Positions 45,389 through 54,575 of a stretch of 57,961 bases of DNA are shown here, one piece after another (the first letter of the stretch is position 1; each line of letters opens with the position of its first letter). A model generated the notes under the pieces. That model was not told the origin of the DNA, searched no databases, and was given only the letters and a program-made list of their open reading frames with translations. The stretch comes from Lachnospiraceae bacterium. GTDB lineage: Bacteria > Bacillota > Clostridia > Lachnospirales > Lachnospiraceae. A program made the translations under genes and the position numbers. The stretch spans positions 1 to 57,961 of the forward strand of contig JAFQAU010000115.1 of NCBI GenBank assembly GCA_017399885.1, written 5' to 3'.

Positions 45389-47152
45389 ATGGGAATTTTT
45401 GAAGTATTATCTTTATTTGGTGGTTTGGCAATGTTCCTATATGGAATGAATGTTATGGGCGATTCTCTTGCAAAGACAGCAGGTGGTAAGCTTGAAAGAA
45501 TTTTAGAAAAACTAACATCAACGCCCATTAGGGGTGTCCTACTGGGAGCAGGTGTAACAGCCGTTATTCAGTCATCTTCGGCCACAACTGTAATGGTAGT
45601 AGGTTTTGTAAACTCGGGAATTATGAAGCTGTCTCAGGCAGTAGGTATTATTATGGGTGCCAATATAGGTACTACAATAACATCTTGGATCCTAAGTCTT
45701 TCCGGAATTGAGGGAGATGCTTTTTGGATAAAAATGTTAAAACCAAGTTCATTTTCTCCAATTTTAGCATTTATTGGTATTGTTCTTATGCTATTTACCA
45801 AAAGTGAGAAGAAGAAAGATATAGGAACGATTTTATTAGGCTTTACAGTATTAATGTTTGGTATGGATATGATGAGTGATTCTGTATCAGGATTAAAAGA
45901 TGTACCAGAGTTTACAAGTATTTTAACTATGTTTTCAAACCCAATACTTGGATTGCTAGCAGGAGCAGTATTAACTGCCATAATTCAGAGCTCCTCTGCT
46001 TCAGTAGGTATTTTACAGGCATTATGTATAACAGGAGCTGTACCATTTAGCGTGGTAATACCAATTATTATGGGACAAAATATTGGTACCTGTGTAACAG
46101 CATTGCTGTCTTCAATTGGTGCAAAGAAAAATGCAAAACGAGCAGCCTTTGTGCATTTATATTTTAATGTAATTGGAACAACCATATTTATGATATTGTT
46201 CTATTTGGTAAATGCTTTTGTACATTTTGAATTTTTGGGACAAGCTGCCAATGCAGCAGGAATTGCAGTTGTGCATACTATTTTTAATGTAGTTGCCACC
46301 TTATTTTTATTGCCTATGTCTGGTATTTTAGAGAAAATGGCAGTTCTTACTGTAAGAGTAAATGAGGAAGAAGCTACTACTGTTGGGAATTTACAGCTTC
46401 TAGACGTTCGCTTTCTAGAAAAACCGGCTTTTGCTGTAGCACAGTGTGTGGAAGTTGCAAAAGAAATGGCGAATTTATCTAAGGAAGCATTGCTTACAGC
46501 AATAGATTTATATGATAAATATGATGAAGAAAAGGCTAAGAAAGTAATTGAAATTGAGGAAATTGTGGATTGTTACGATGATGAGCTTGGAAATTATTTG
46601 GTAAAATTAAGTAACCATCCGTTGTCAGTAGAAGATAATCAGACCATTACTACCATATTACAGTGTAAGGGTGATTTTGAGAGAATTTCTGACCACGCTA
46701 TCAACGTTATGGAGATCGCACAGAATATGGAAAAGCTCGGACAGAGTTTTTCTGACGATGCAAAGAAGGAATTGGATGTATTTCGTAAGGCATTAAGAGA
46801 AATTATGGAAATTTCTTTTAATGCATTTAAAGAAAATGATGCAGATATGGCATTTAATGTTGAGCCATTGGAAGAGGCAATTGACCATTTACATGCAAAG
46901 ATGAAGCGTCATCATGTAAAACGTTTACAGAATGGAAAGTGTACGATTGAGCTTGGACTTGGATTAGAGGATTTGATAACCAATTTAGAAAGGACAGCAG
47001 ATCATTGTTCTAATATAGCAGTTAGTTTGCTACAGAGTAAGGTAGAAGGCTTAGAAGCTCATGAATATTTAATTGAGCTTAAGAAAGAAAAGGTAAGTAC
47101 CTTCCAGGAAATGTTCCAGGAATATAGGAAAAAATATGTAGATATTTTATAA
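45389..47152 (+). CDS. Na/Pi cotransporter with C-terminal PhoU domain
   Basis: 587 residues from ATG 45389 (AGGAG eight bases upstream; GTG 45380 overlaps it). The N-terminal half (about 1-320) has two inverted NptA-type repeats, each with the QSSSA motif: VTAVIQSSSATTVMVVGFVN (about 54-73) and LTAIIQSSSASVGILQAL (about 196-213), forming the Na-dependent phosphate path. The C-terminal part (about 345-560) is a PhoU-like helical domain (CKGDFERISDHAINVMEIAQ; ERTADHCSNIAVSL). The YjbB-like fusion is common beside pst operons. 162 bp after phoU, so perhaps a separate transcript. Direction (import or export) cannot be read from sequence. Confidence 0.94.
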   Translation: MGIFEVLSLFGGLAMFLYGMNVMGDSLAKTAGGKLERILEKLTSTPIRGVLLGAGVTAVIQSSSATTVMVVGFVNSGIMKLSQAVGIIMGANIGTTITSWILSLSGIEGDAFWIKMLKPSSFSPILAFIGIVLMLFTKSEKKKDIGTILLGFTVLMFGMDMMSDSVSGLKDVPEFTSILTMFSNPILGLLAGAVLTAIIQSSSASVGILQALCITGAVPFSVVIPIIMGQNIGTCVTALLSSIGAKKNAKRAAFVHLYFNVIGTTIFMILFYLVNAFVHFEFLGQAANAAGIAVVHTIFNVVATLFLLPMSGILEKMAVLTVRVNEEEATTVGNLQLLDVRFLEKPAFAVAQCVEVAKEMANLSKEALLTAIDLYDKYDEEKAKKVIEIEEIVDCYDDELGNYLVKLSNHPLSVEDNQTITTILQCKGDFERISDHAINVMEIAQNMEKLGQSFSDDAKKELDVFRKALREIMEISFNAFKENDADMAFNVEPLEEAIDHLHAKMKRHHVKRLQNGKCTIELGLGLEDLITNLERTADHCSNIAVSLLQSKVEGLEAHEYLIELKKEKVSTFQEMFQEYRKKYVDIL

Positions 47153-47200
47153 TGAGTGGCAATAAGACGGGACAGTCTTAAATTTCATAGGATGATAACA

Positions 47201-47253
47201 AAGAAGATGTGGACTAACATTTGTAATTTAAGAAATGTGTCACATCTTCTTCT
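47201..47253 (+). terminator. Hairpin after the Na/Pi cotransporter gene
   Basis: AAGAAGATGTG (47201-47211) pairs with CACATCTTCTT (47241-47251) with inner ACATTT/AAATGT pairing; T-rich tail. Confidence 0.75.
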
Positions 47254-47291
47254 GTGTTTAAAAGGTGAACAAGCTGCAATAGTTTAAGTAA

Positions 47292-47382
47292 GGGCAATCA
47301 TTCTGTTCATTTTTCACATATCAATATAGTACATTTTACATGGAATTACAACGTAACAGGTCAGCTCTGGCTGAATCGTTCC
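47292..47382. repeat. Composite intergenic repeat, copy B
   Basis: GGGCAATCATTCTGTT, TATCAATATAGTACATT and GTAACAGGTCAGCTCTGGCTGA in the same order as the blocks at 21239-21315. Lies directly before the response-regulator gene. Confidence 0.5.
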
Positions 47383-47426
47383 AATCCCTGAAAACATTAG
47401 GAAAGAAAGGTTTGGTGTAGGATATT

Positions 47427-48101
47427 ATGTCAGTATTAGTATACATAGTAGAAGATGATAATAATATACGAGAAATTGAAGCATTTGCATTAAAAAATAG
47501 TGGATATCAGGTGGAAGAATTTTTTTGTGGAAAGGATTTTTTGAAACGAATGGAAACAAAAAAACCGGATTTGGTATTACTAGATGTCATGCTACCAGAC
47601 GAAGATGGACTTAGTATTTTAAAAAAAATAAGGAAAAAAGCATCTACCAGTCAGATTCCGGTTATATTTGTCACTGCAAAAACAACAGAAATGGATAAAG
47701 TAAAGGGCTTTGATATTGGTGCAGATGATTATTTAACAAAGCCTTTTGGTATTATGGAATTGATTTCCAGGGTAAAAGCGGTTTTAAGGAGAACAAAATG
47801 TTTACAGGAAGAAAAGGAGCTTATACTTGGAAATATTACAATGAATTTGGAACGAAGGGTAGTATACATAGATAATAAAGCCTTGGAATTGACCTATAAG
47901 GAATTTGAGTTATGTAAGTTTTTTATGGAAAATATTGGGGTAGTATTGCAGCGGGAGTCAATAATGGCAAAGGTTTGGGGCGTGGATTTTGAAGGAGAAT
48001 CCAGAACCTTGGATATGCATATAAAAACGCTACGGCATAAGCTAGGAGAAGAAGGGAAGCATATAAAAACCGTTCGAAATGTGGGTTATCGAATGGAGTA
48101 G
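47427..48101 (+). CDS. PhoB/PhoP-like response regulator
   Basis: 224-residue OmpR-family regulator. Receiver domain 1-120: IVEDDNNIRE, phospho-Asp in VLLDVMLPDEDG (about 48-59), TAKTTE and GADDYLTKPFG (Lys near 106). C-terminal winged helix (about 127-224): ELTYKEFELCKFFMEN, SRTLDMHIKTLRHKL and VRNVGYRME. Location after pst/phoU and before a PhoR-type kinase points to phosphate-starvation control; the TTTACA repeats before pstS are its likely target. PhoP/PhoB identity rests on context. Confidence 0.93.
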   Translation: MSVLVYIVEDDNNIREIEAFALKNSGYQVEEFFCGKDFLKRMETKKPDLVLLDVMLPDEDGLSILKKIRKKASTSQIPVIFVTAKTTEMDKVKGFDIGADDYLTKPFGIMELISRVKAVLRRTKCLQEEKELILGNITMNLERRVVYIDNKALELTYKEFELCKFFMENIGVVLQRESIMAKVWGVDFEGESRTLDMHIKTLRHKLGEEGKHIKTVRNVGYRME

Positions 48102-48127
48102 TTGTATACAACGGAATGGAGAGTAAG

Positions 48128-49444
48128 ATGAAAAGAAAGATTAATTTACAGTTTTTGTTTGTCATCTGTATGACTATTTTGGTTACAATGATTTTACTAA
48201 CTACTATTTTTACGGAAATTTTCAAAGAAGAAGTTATGGAGGATTTAAGTACCTATACCATGGAATTAAAAAGTATAGGTGTTTTTGAAAATATGGATGC
48301 CATTGAGGAGGATACATTTCAGGAGTTTAGAGTGACACTTGTGAAATCCGATGGTGTGGTAATTTATGATAATTATATCAATCCAAATCAGCTACAAAAT
48401 CATGGTAATCGTCCGGAAATTAGGGATGCCATTAAGCAAGGATATGGACAGGCCATTAGAAAATCAGAAACGCTAAATAAAAGTAATTATTACTATGCTG
48501 TAAAGTTAGAGAATGGTTGTGTATTACGGTTAGCAAAGGAATCGGAAAATATATGGAGTATTTTAATGCGTTTTCTTCCTTATATTTTGGTGTTAACCAT
48601 TGTTTTGGTAGTTATTACTATTATTATTGCAAGTTTTTTTACAAGAAGTATTATAAAGCCTATAGAAAAGCTGGCAAATGATATGGAGCATATGGAAAGC
48701 GTAACAACCTATAAAGAGCTACAGCCCTTTATTGATACCATAGTGAAACAACATGGTGATATTTTACGAAGTGCAATTATGCGACAGGAATTTACTGCTA
48801 ATGTATCTCACGAATTAAAAACCCCACTAACTGCCATTTCCGGATATGCGGAGATTATTTCTAATGGAATGGCAGATGAGGCGGATGTAGCTCGGTTTGC
48901 CAACGAAATTCACAGAAATTCCAACCGGTTACTTAGTTTAATTAATGATATTATTCATTTGTCAGAGTTAGATGTAATGGATAATGCAATAGAAAAAGAG
49001 GAAATTGATCTAAATACTATTGTGCAAACAGCGGTAGATATGCTTCAGCTTAGTGCCGGTAAAAGACAGGTAAGGCTTACTATGTCTGGTGTAGCTTCTA
49101 TTTTCAATGGCGACAAAATGATGATAGAAGAGCTGGTATATAATTTGATAAATAATGCAATCCGATACAATAAACAAGATGGAACTGTTCATGTGGAGGT
49201 TTATCCGGCAGATGAAAGGGTAGTATTATGTGTAACAGACACAGGAATTGGTATTCCAAAGGAGCATCAGGAGAGGATCTTTGAAAGGTTCTATAGGGTA
49301 GATAAAAGTCATTCAAAGCAAACAGGTGGCACGGGACTTGGCCTTGCCATTGTAAAACATATAGTTGCAAAACATAATGGAGATATAAGCTTAGAAAGTG
49401 AATATGGAAAGGGAACAAAAATTACCGTTTGGATACCGGTGTAG
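48128..49444 (+). CDS. PhoR-like sensor histidine kinase
   Basis: 438 residues from ATG 48128 (GGAGA upstream; ATG 48116 also possible). Two membrane helices (about 9-31 and 144-170) flank an extracytoplasmic domain of about 110 residues. A short HAMP-like linker (RSIIKPIEKLANDMEHMES) follows, then H-box FTANVSHELKTPLTAISGYA (His near 232), NAIRYN (N-box), DTGIGIPKEHQERIFERFYR (split G1/F-box) and GGTGLGLAIVKHI (G2). All motifs are intact. It lies 26 bp after the regulator gene. Its wording is typical of PhoR in pst-linked systems. The 3' end overlaps nothing; the methyltransferase starts 35 bp on. Confidence 0.93.
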   Translation: MKRKINLQFLFVICMTILVTMILLTTIFTEIFKEEVMEDLSTYTMELKSIGVFENMDAIEEDTFQEFRVTLVKSDGVVIYDNYINPNQLQNHGNRPEIRDAIKQGYGQAIRKSETLNKSNYYYAVKLENGCVLRLAKESENIWSILMRFLPYILVLTIVLVVITIIIASFFTRSIIKPIEKLANDMEHMESVTTYKELQPFIDTIVKQHGDILRSAIMRQEFTANVSHELKTPLTAISGYAEIISNGMADEADVARFANEIHRNSNRLLSLINDIIHLSELDVMDNAIEKEEIDLNTIVQTAVDMLQLSAGKRQVRLTMSGVASIFNGDKMMIEELVYNLINNAIRYNKQDGTVHVEVYPADERVVLCVTDTGIGIPKEHQERIFERFYRVDKSHSKQTGGTGLGLAIVKHIVAKHNGDISLESEYGKGTKITVWIPV

Positions 49445-49479
49445 ATTTTTTGTTACAGACTATGTTAGGAGAAAAAAGT

Positions 49480-50631
49480 ATGGAAAAGAAAGTATGTAAT
49501 ATATCAAAAAAATGTGGTGGCTGTCAATATCAGAATATGATATATAAAGAACAGCTGAAAAAGAAGCAAAAGCAGGTAGAGAAATTATTAGGCTCCTTTT
49601 GTAAGGTTTATCCTATTGTAGGAATGGAGTATCCATATTATTATAGAAATAAAGTACATGCAGTATTTCAGAGAGAGAAAAATGGAAACATTATTTCCGG
49701 GGTATATCAGGCAGGGACACATAAGGTAGTAAAAGTGGATGATTGTTTAATAGAGGATCAGTTGGCAGATAAAATTATTGTGTCTATTCGTAATTTATTA
49801 AAATCCTTCAAAATCAAGGTCTATGACGAGGATACAAGATATGGCTTACTTCGTCATGTTTTGATTCGCGTAGGAAAAAAAAGTGGACAGGTTATGGTGG
49901 TATTGGTGGTGGGAACACCAATTTTTCCATCCAAAAACAATTTTGTAAAGGCGCTTACAAAGCTCCATCCGGAGATATCTACAATTGTACTTAACGTAAA
50001 TAACCAAAAAACCAGTATGGTATTAGGAGAAAAGGAAAATGTTATCTATGGAAAGGGATTTATTGAGGATACTTTATGTGAGCATGTATTTCGTATCTCT
50101 TCCAAATCCTTCTATCAGATAAATGTATCACAGACAGAGAGATTATATCAAAAAGCCATTGAACTTGCTAATTTAAAAGGCAAAGAAAGGGTAATAGATG
50201 CATACTGTGGAATTGGAACCATAGGGATTATAGCCAGTGAAAAGGCAGGAGAGGTAATTGGTGTAGAATTAAATAAAGACGCTGTAAAAGATGCCATTGT
50301 AAATGCCAAAAGAAATCAAATAAAAAATATACGTTTTTATGAAAATGATGCGGGAAAATTTATGGTTGGAATGGCGAAGCAGGGTGAAAAGGCAGATGTG
50401 GTGATCATGGACCCACCCAGAGCAGGAAGTGATGAGGCATTTCTATCCTCCGTACTAACGCTTGCCCCAAAAAGAATTGTATATATCTCTTGTAATCCGG
50501 AAACACAGGCAAGAGATTTAAAATATTTGACCAAACATGGATATAAGCCGGAAGGGGTGTATCCCTATGATTTATTTCCTTGGACAAGTCATGTGGAGAC
50601 GGTCACATTGCTACAAAAGGTGAATTCGTAG
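49480..50631 (+). CDS. rlmD: 23S rRNA (uracil-C5)-methyltransferase, RlmD/TrmA family
   Basis: 383 residues from ATG 49480 (TTAGGAG upstream); the open frame to 49429 overlaps the kinase gene and has no site. SAM-dependent m5U methyltransferase. N-terminal Fe-S-type cysteines CNISKKCGGCQYQ (residues 4-16), SAM motif VIDAYCGIGTIGIIA (about 232-246), ELNKDAVKDA, and the catalytic region DPPRAGSDEAFL then VYISCNPETQARDL (nucleophile Cys near 333). There is no N-terminal TRAM domain, so it is a shorter form than E. coli RlmD. Which uridine (rRNA 747/1939 or tRNA 54) is modified is not settled by sequence. Confidence 0.92.
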   Translation: MEKKVCNISKKCGGCQYQNMIYKEQLKKKQKQVEKLLGSFCKVYPIVGMEYPYYYRNKVHAVFQREKNGNIISGVYQAGTHKVVKVDDCLIEDQLADKIIVSIRNLLKSFKIKVYDEDTRYGLLRHVLIRVGKKSGQVMVVLVVGTPIFPSKNNFVKALTKLHPEISTIVLNVNNQKTSMVLGEKENVIYGKGFIEDTLCEHVFRISSKSFYQINVSQTERLYQKAIELANLKGKERVIDAYCGIGTIGIIASEKAGEVIGVELNKDAVKDAIVNAKRNQIKNIRFYENDAGKFMVGMAKQGEKADVVIMDPPRAGSDEAFLSSVLTLAPKRIVYISCNPETQARDLKYLTKHGYKPEGVYPYDLFPWTSHVETVTLLQKVNS

Positions 50632-50821
50632 AAATCCTTGAATTTACGCACTTTACGACGATTTTTCGCTTCAATAAAACTTCCGGAATCGGCAAAGAAA
50701 AAGAGATTTTTCATGAAGTAAAAGTTTCTGTGGGGTTTGAACTCGTATAGGTAGACACAATAATAAATTTGTAATATTTTTGATTTTAATAGGTTGACAA
50801 CAATTAAAAAGTAGGTTATTT

Positions 50822-50869
50822 GCCGCTTGTTTTACATCTTTGATGATGTAAGGCAAGCGGTTTTTTTAC
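50822..50869 (+). terminator. Strong hairpin with T run before parB1
   Basis: CCGCTTG/CAAGCGG outer stem and TTACATC/GATGTAA inner stem followed by TTTTTTT, only 33-80 bp before the parB1 start. It could be the terminator of incoming transcription or an attenuator in the parB1 leader; TTGACA (50795-50800 region) upstream favours a leader role. Confidence 0.75.
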
Positions 50870-50901
50870 TTTATTATCAATAAAGACAGGAGGTAATTTC
50901 A

Positions 50902-51882
50902 ATGGAAACAGAAATGAGGCAAAATGTGATTTGCACGGTAATGGGTGTTGAACAAATTCAAGAAGTAAAAATAAGTGAATTAAATGCATTTAGAGGACAT
51001 CCATTTGCAGTGGAACATGACAGAGCATTAGCGGAGTTGTCACAAAGTATTGAAGAAAATGGAGTGTTGGTTCCTTTGATATTGCGGAAAAATCCTTATG
51101 GAAATGGCTACGAGATTATATCCGGACATAGAAGGATGGAAGCCTGCAAATTATTAGGGAAAAAGAGTGTTCCGGCATTCGTTTTGGAATTAGATGACAC
51201 AGAAGCTGTAATTACAATGGTGGACAGCAATTTGTATCGAGAGGATATAAAACCAAGTGAAAAAGCTTTTGCCTATAAGATGAAATTGGATGCGATAAAA
51301 CAGCAGGGAAAAAGAACCGATTTAACTTCTTGCCAAGTTGGCAAAAAGTTTGATGTTAATCCAACAGTAAAATGGTTCAAACCAACATGCGATTGTGAAG
51401 AGAAAGGAAAATTGGTAATAACCGAGGGTGAAAAGATTGATTCCAATCAGCAATTGGCAAGACAGGTGGGGGAGAGTAAAAGGCAGATTGCGCGATATAT
51501 CAGATTAACATATCTTATTCCTAAAATTCTCTGCATGGTAGATGAGCAAAAAATCTCATTTACAGTTGGTGTTGAACTTTCATATCTTTCGGAAGAAGAG
51601 CAGTATGAATTGTATGCGGTTATGGATTTAGAACAAGCAACGCCTTCTTTATCACAGGCAAATAGATTAAAAATCAAAAGTCAACAAGGAAAGTTGGATA
51701 TGGATTTAATCTATGAAATTTTGGGAGAGAGAAAACCGAATCAGAAGGAACAATTAAGAATTTCGGTAGATAATATAAAAAAATATTTTCCGGCAGATTA
51801 TACTCCAAGACAACAGGTGGAATTGATTGAACGACTTGTAAAGGAATGGCATGATAAGCAGCAAATAGAAAAAAATAGATAA
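50902..51882 (+). CDS. ParB/Spo0J-like partition protein 1
   Basis: 326 residues. N-terminal ParB/sulfiredoxin-fold domain: [40 protein letters not shown] (GHRR CTP/DNA-binding box near 76-79) and the [20 protein letters not shown] stretch. Middle helix-turn-helix ([20 protein letters not shown], about 191-210), and a C-terminal dimerisation part. Between them (about 140-185) is a polar insert with Cys-x-Cys. It starts the par-rep operon after AGGAGG (50890-50895). Paralogous to the second ParB at 52674; the two flank parA. Function: segregation or maintenance of the element, by family. Confidence 0.92.
   Translation: METEMRQNVICTVMGVEQIQEVKISELNAFRGHPFAVEHDRALAELSQSIEENGVLVPLILRKNPYGNGYEIISGHRRMEACKLLGKKSVPAFVLELDDTEAVITMVDSNLYREDIKPSEKAFAYKMKLDAIKQQGKRTDLTSCQVGKKFDVNPTVKWFKPTCDCEEKGKLVITEGEKIDSNQQLARQVGESKRQIARYIRLTYLIPKILCMVDEQKISFTVGVELSYLSEEEQYELYAVMDLEQATPSLSQANRLKIKSQQGKLDMDLIYEILGERKPNQKEQLRISVDNIKKYFPADYTPRQQVELIERLVKEWHDKQQIEKNR
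51325..51349. repeat. Palindrome inside parB1
   Basis: TTGCCAA-G-TTGGCAA core extended by ACTT/AAGT (one mismatch pair). It lies at codon about 145, in the linker between the N-terminal and helix-turn-helix domains. Confidence 0.5.
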
Positions 51883-51898
51883 AAGGAGCGTGTTACAT

Positions 51899-52684
51899 AT
51901 GTGTAAAGTAATAGCAATTGCTAATCAGAAAGGCGGAGTTGGAAAAACAACCACAACTGTAAATTTAGGCATAGGTTTAGCAAAGAAAGGAAAAAAAGTA
52001 CTGCTAATTGATGGCGATCCACAGGGAAGTCTGACGATTAGTCTAGGGTATCGTGAGCCGGATCAGATAGAAATCACTTTAGCTACCCAGTTGCAAAAGA
52101 TCATCAATGAAGAGGATTTTAATATGGAGAGTGGCATTATTTCTCATGAGGAGGGAATTGATCTTATGTCTGCCAACATTGAATTGTCTGGTTTAGAGGT
52201 TTCTATGGTTAATGTAATTGGCAGAGAGGTGTTATTAAAAGAATATGTAGATGTAATGCGAGAAAAATATGATTATATCATCATTGATTGTATGCCTTCA
52301 CTTGGAATGTTGACTGTGAATGCGCTGGCATGTGCAGATACTGTTTTGATACCGGTGCAGGCAGCCTATTTGCCAGTGAAAGGTTTGCAACAGTTGATAA
52401 AAACCATTGTACGGGTAAAAAGGCAATTAAATACCAATTTACAGATTGAAGGTATTTTGTTGACGATGGTAGATTACAGAACTAACTTCACAAAGGATAT
52501 TTCAGCCAGTGTGCATGAAGCCTATGCGGATAACATTATGATATTTGAGTCCGAAATTCCGGTTTCCATTCGTGCAGTAGAGATTAGTGCAGAGGGCAAT
52601 AGTATTTATACTCATGATCCGTCAGGTAAGGTAGCAAAAGCCTATCGTGCGTTAACAGAGGAGGTGCTTGCGTATGAAAACTAG
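51899..52684 (+). CDS. parA: ParA-type partition ATPase
   Basis: 261 residues from ATG 51899 (AAAGGAG 11 bases upstream). Deviant Walker [21 protein letters not shown] (about 6-25), [12 protein letters not shown] (about 37-48, Walker A'), [19 protein letters not shown] (Walker B, about 119-137) and [20 protein letters not shown] region. Soj/ParA group. Sandwiched between two parB genes; its 3' end overlaps parB2 by 11 bp. Drives segregation or positioning of the element DNA. Confidence 0.95.
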   Translation: MCKVIAIANQKGGVGKTTTTVNLGIGLAKKGKKVLLIDGDPQGSLTISLGYREPDQIEITLATQLQKIINEEDFNMESGIISHEEGIDLMSANIELSGLEVSMVNVIGREVLLKEYVDVMREKYDYIIIDCMPSLGMLTVNALACADTVLIPVQAAYLPVKGLQQLIKTIVRVKRQLNTNLQIEGILLTMVDYRTNFTKDISASVHEAYADNIMIFESEIPVSIRAVEISAEGNSIYTHDPSGKVAKAYRALTEEVLAYEN

Positions 52685-53570
52685 ACCAGGACAAAAAGTG
52701 AAGTTAACAAGTTATGATGAATTATTAGCAGTGCCAACAATAGAAGGTGCAATGGATATTCCACTAGATCAGCTACACGAATTTAAGAACCATCCGTTTC
52801 ATGTGGTGGATGATGCGGCAATGGATGAATTAGTGGAATCTATAAAGAAAAATGGAATTTTGTCTCCAGCAATTGCAAGAAAACGACCGGAAGGTGGATA
52901 TGAGTTGATATCCGGACATAGGCGTAAACATGCAGCAGAATTGGCTGGGTTAGAGAAAATGCCCGTATTTGTAAAGGAATTGTCGGATGATGAAGCAACC
53001 ATAATCATGGTAGATGCCAATATTCAAAGGGAAGAGATATTGCCAAGTGAACGAGCCTTTGCGTTTAAGATGAAAATGGAAGCGTTGAGTCATCAGGGAA
53101 TTGCAAGTGAAAGCACCTCTCGACATCATGTCGAGAAGTTATCTTGCGATAAAGTTGGCGAGCAAAGCGGGGTTTCGGGACGACAAGTACAGCGTTATAT
53201 TCGATTAACTGAGCTTATTCCGGAATTGCTAGAATTGGTGGACAACAAAAAAATATCTTTTGTAAATGGTGTAGAGTTGTCGTTTTTATCCAAGAACATT
53301 CAATGTATTGTGCTTGAGTACATAAGGAAAGGTAAAAAATTAGTCAAAGATAAACTTGTAAGATTAAGAAAGATAGAAGGAACAGAAGAGGAGCAAATAG
53401 AGAGTGCCAATGCTATCTTATATGAGGTCACAGGAACGGTAAAGCAAGTTTATTTCTCGTTAACAGAGACACAAATTGCTTCTTATTTCCCACAGGGGTA
53501 TAGCATGCAGCAGATGGAAGAAGTCATACTCACATTGTTGGACCAATGGAGTAGAGAACAAGGAGTGTGA
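52674..53570 (+). CDS. ParB/Spo0J-like partition protein 2
   Basis: 298 residues from ATG 52674, nine bases after AGAGGAGG (52657-52664), overlapping the parA end. Same plan as ParB1: [60 protein letters not shown], helix-turn-helix [20 protein letters not shown] (about 158-177) and a similar C-terminus ([18 protein letters not shown]). The two are perhaps 35-45% identical by eye. This is the copy in the usual parA-parB order, so it is the more likely ParA partner. Confidence 0.92.
   Translation: MKTRPGQKVKLTSYDELLAVPTIEGAMDIPLDQLHEFKNHPFHVVDDAAMDELVESIKKNGILSPAIARKRPEGGYELISGHRRKHAAELAGLEKMPVFVKELSDDEATIIMVDANIQREEILPSERAFAFKMKMEALSHQGIASESTSRHHVEKLSCDKVGEQSGVSGRQVQRYIRLTELIPELLELVDNKKISFVNGVELSFLSKNIQCIVLEYIRKGKKLVKDKLVRLRKIEGTEEEQIESANAILYEVTGTVKQVYFSLTETQIASYFPQGYSMQQMEEVILTLLDQWSREQGV
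53118..53136. repeat. Palindrome inside parB2
   Basis: TCTCGACAT-C-ATGTCGAGA, perfect 9-bp arms, at codon about 150, the same linker position as the palindrome in parB1 but with a different sequence. Confidence 0.55.
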
Positions 53571-53575
53571 TGGAT

Positions 53576-54562
53576 ATGAACTTTGAATATTATTACGGTA
53601 ATCAGGCAGAGCAATTTAGTTTTATCAAAATACCCAAGATAATGATAACGGATGAAACCTTTTCAGACTTATCCTTACCTGCAAAGGTACTGTATGGATT
53701 ACTTCTTGATCGCATGAGTTTGTCTATGAAGAACAGATGGTTCGATTCGGAAAACAGAGTATATATCATTTATCAGATTGCAGATATTCAAGAAGACCTA
53801 GGAATATCAAAAAACAAGGCAATTGATTTGTTGGCAGCATTAGAAAAGTTTGGGTTAGTGGAAAAGAAGAGGAGGGGGCTTGGAATGCCAAGTCTCCTGT
53901 ATGTGAAAAATTTTATTACAGAAAGGAATTGCTCGGAAAAAGTACCTTTTACAGATAAGAAGAAAAGAAATCCAACATCAAGAAGTCTAGAAACTGCAAC
54001 TTCAGGAAGTGCCCAAAATTCAACTTCAAGTAGTGTAGAAATGAAACCTCAAGAGGTTGTAAAAAGCACACCGCAAGAAGTTGCTGAAACTACACCACCT
54101 ATTAGTAAGACTAATAATAATCATACTGATTGTAATAAAACTATATCTAATCCTATCATATCACAGGATGGGATAGGATTAGATGCAGAGTACACGAGAT
54201 CCTATGAACAATATGAGGAGTTTATTCGTCAGAATATTGAGTATGATCTCTTAGTGACATCGCATGAAAATCAAAAAGAATTATTGCAGGAATTATTGGC
54301 ATTGATTATGGAAGTCATCATGTGTAAATCCGAGGAAATAGTAATTGCAAAAAATATTTATCCAACAGAGATTGTGCGAAGCAGATTTTTGAATTTGAAT
54401 TATAGTCATATACAGTATGTATTGCTTTGCTTGCAAAAGAACACTACCAAAGTAAGGAATATAAAAAAATACATGCTTACAGCTTTATTCAACGCACCTT
54501 GCACAATAGAGGGATATTATCAGGCAGAAGTAAATTATGACTTCCCTCAATATGTAAGATAG
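53576..54562 (+). CDS. RepA_N-type replication initiator
   Basis: 328 residues from ATG 53576; ATG 53570 overlaps the parB2 stop and is the alternative. The N-terminus NFEYYYGNQAEQFSFIKIPK and the winged-helix region LSLPAKVLYGLLLDRMSL ... DIQEDLGISKNKAIDLLAAL match the RepA_N initiator family of Firmicute plasmids and ICEs. A Ser/Thr-rich linker (about 130-185) leads to a C-terminal DUF6017-like domain (about 215-328, SRFLNLNYSHIQYVLLCLQK). It should bind an origin; in this family the origin often lies within the gene. Its presence shows that the module descends from a replicating plasmid or ICE. Confidence 0.9.
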   Translation: MNFEYYYGNQAEQFSFIKIPKIMITDETFSDLSLPAKVLYGLLLDRMSLSMKNRWFDSENRVYIIYQIADIQEDLGISKNKAIDLLAALEKFGLVEKKRRGLGMPSLLYVKNFITERNCSEKVPFTDKKKRNPTSRSLETATSGSAQNSTSSSVEMKPQEVVKSTPQEVAETTPPISKTNNNHTDCNKTISNPIISQDGIGLDAEYTRSYEQYEEFIRQNIEYDLLVTSHENQKELLQELLALIMEVIMCKSEEIVIAKNIYPTEIVRSRFLNLNYSHIQYVLLCLQKNTTKVRNIKKYMLTALFNAPCTIEGYYQAEVNYDFPQYVR

Positions 54563-54575
54563 GGAGGTTGATGAT

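Noticed and set aside
50640..50760. tRNA or tRNA fragment as integration target near the end of rlmD
   Set aside because: A TTTGAACTC string looked like a T-arm, but no acceptor or other arms fold around it.
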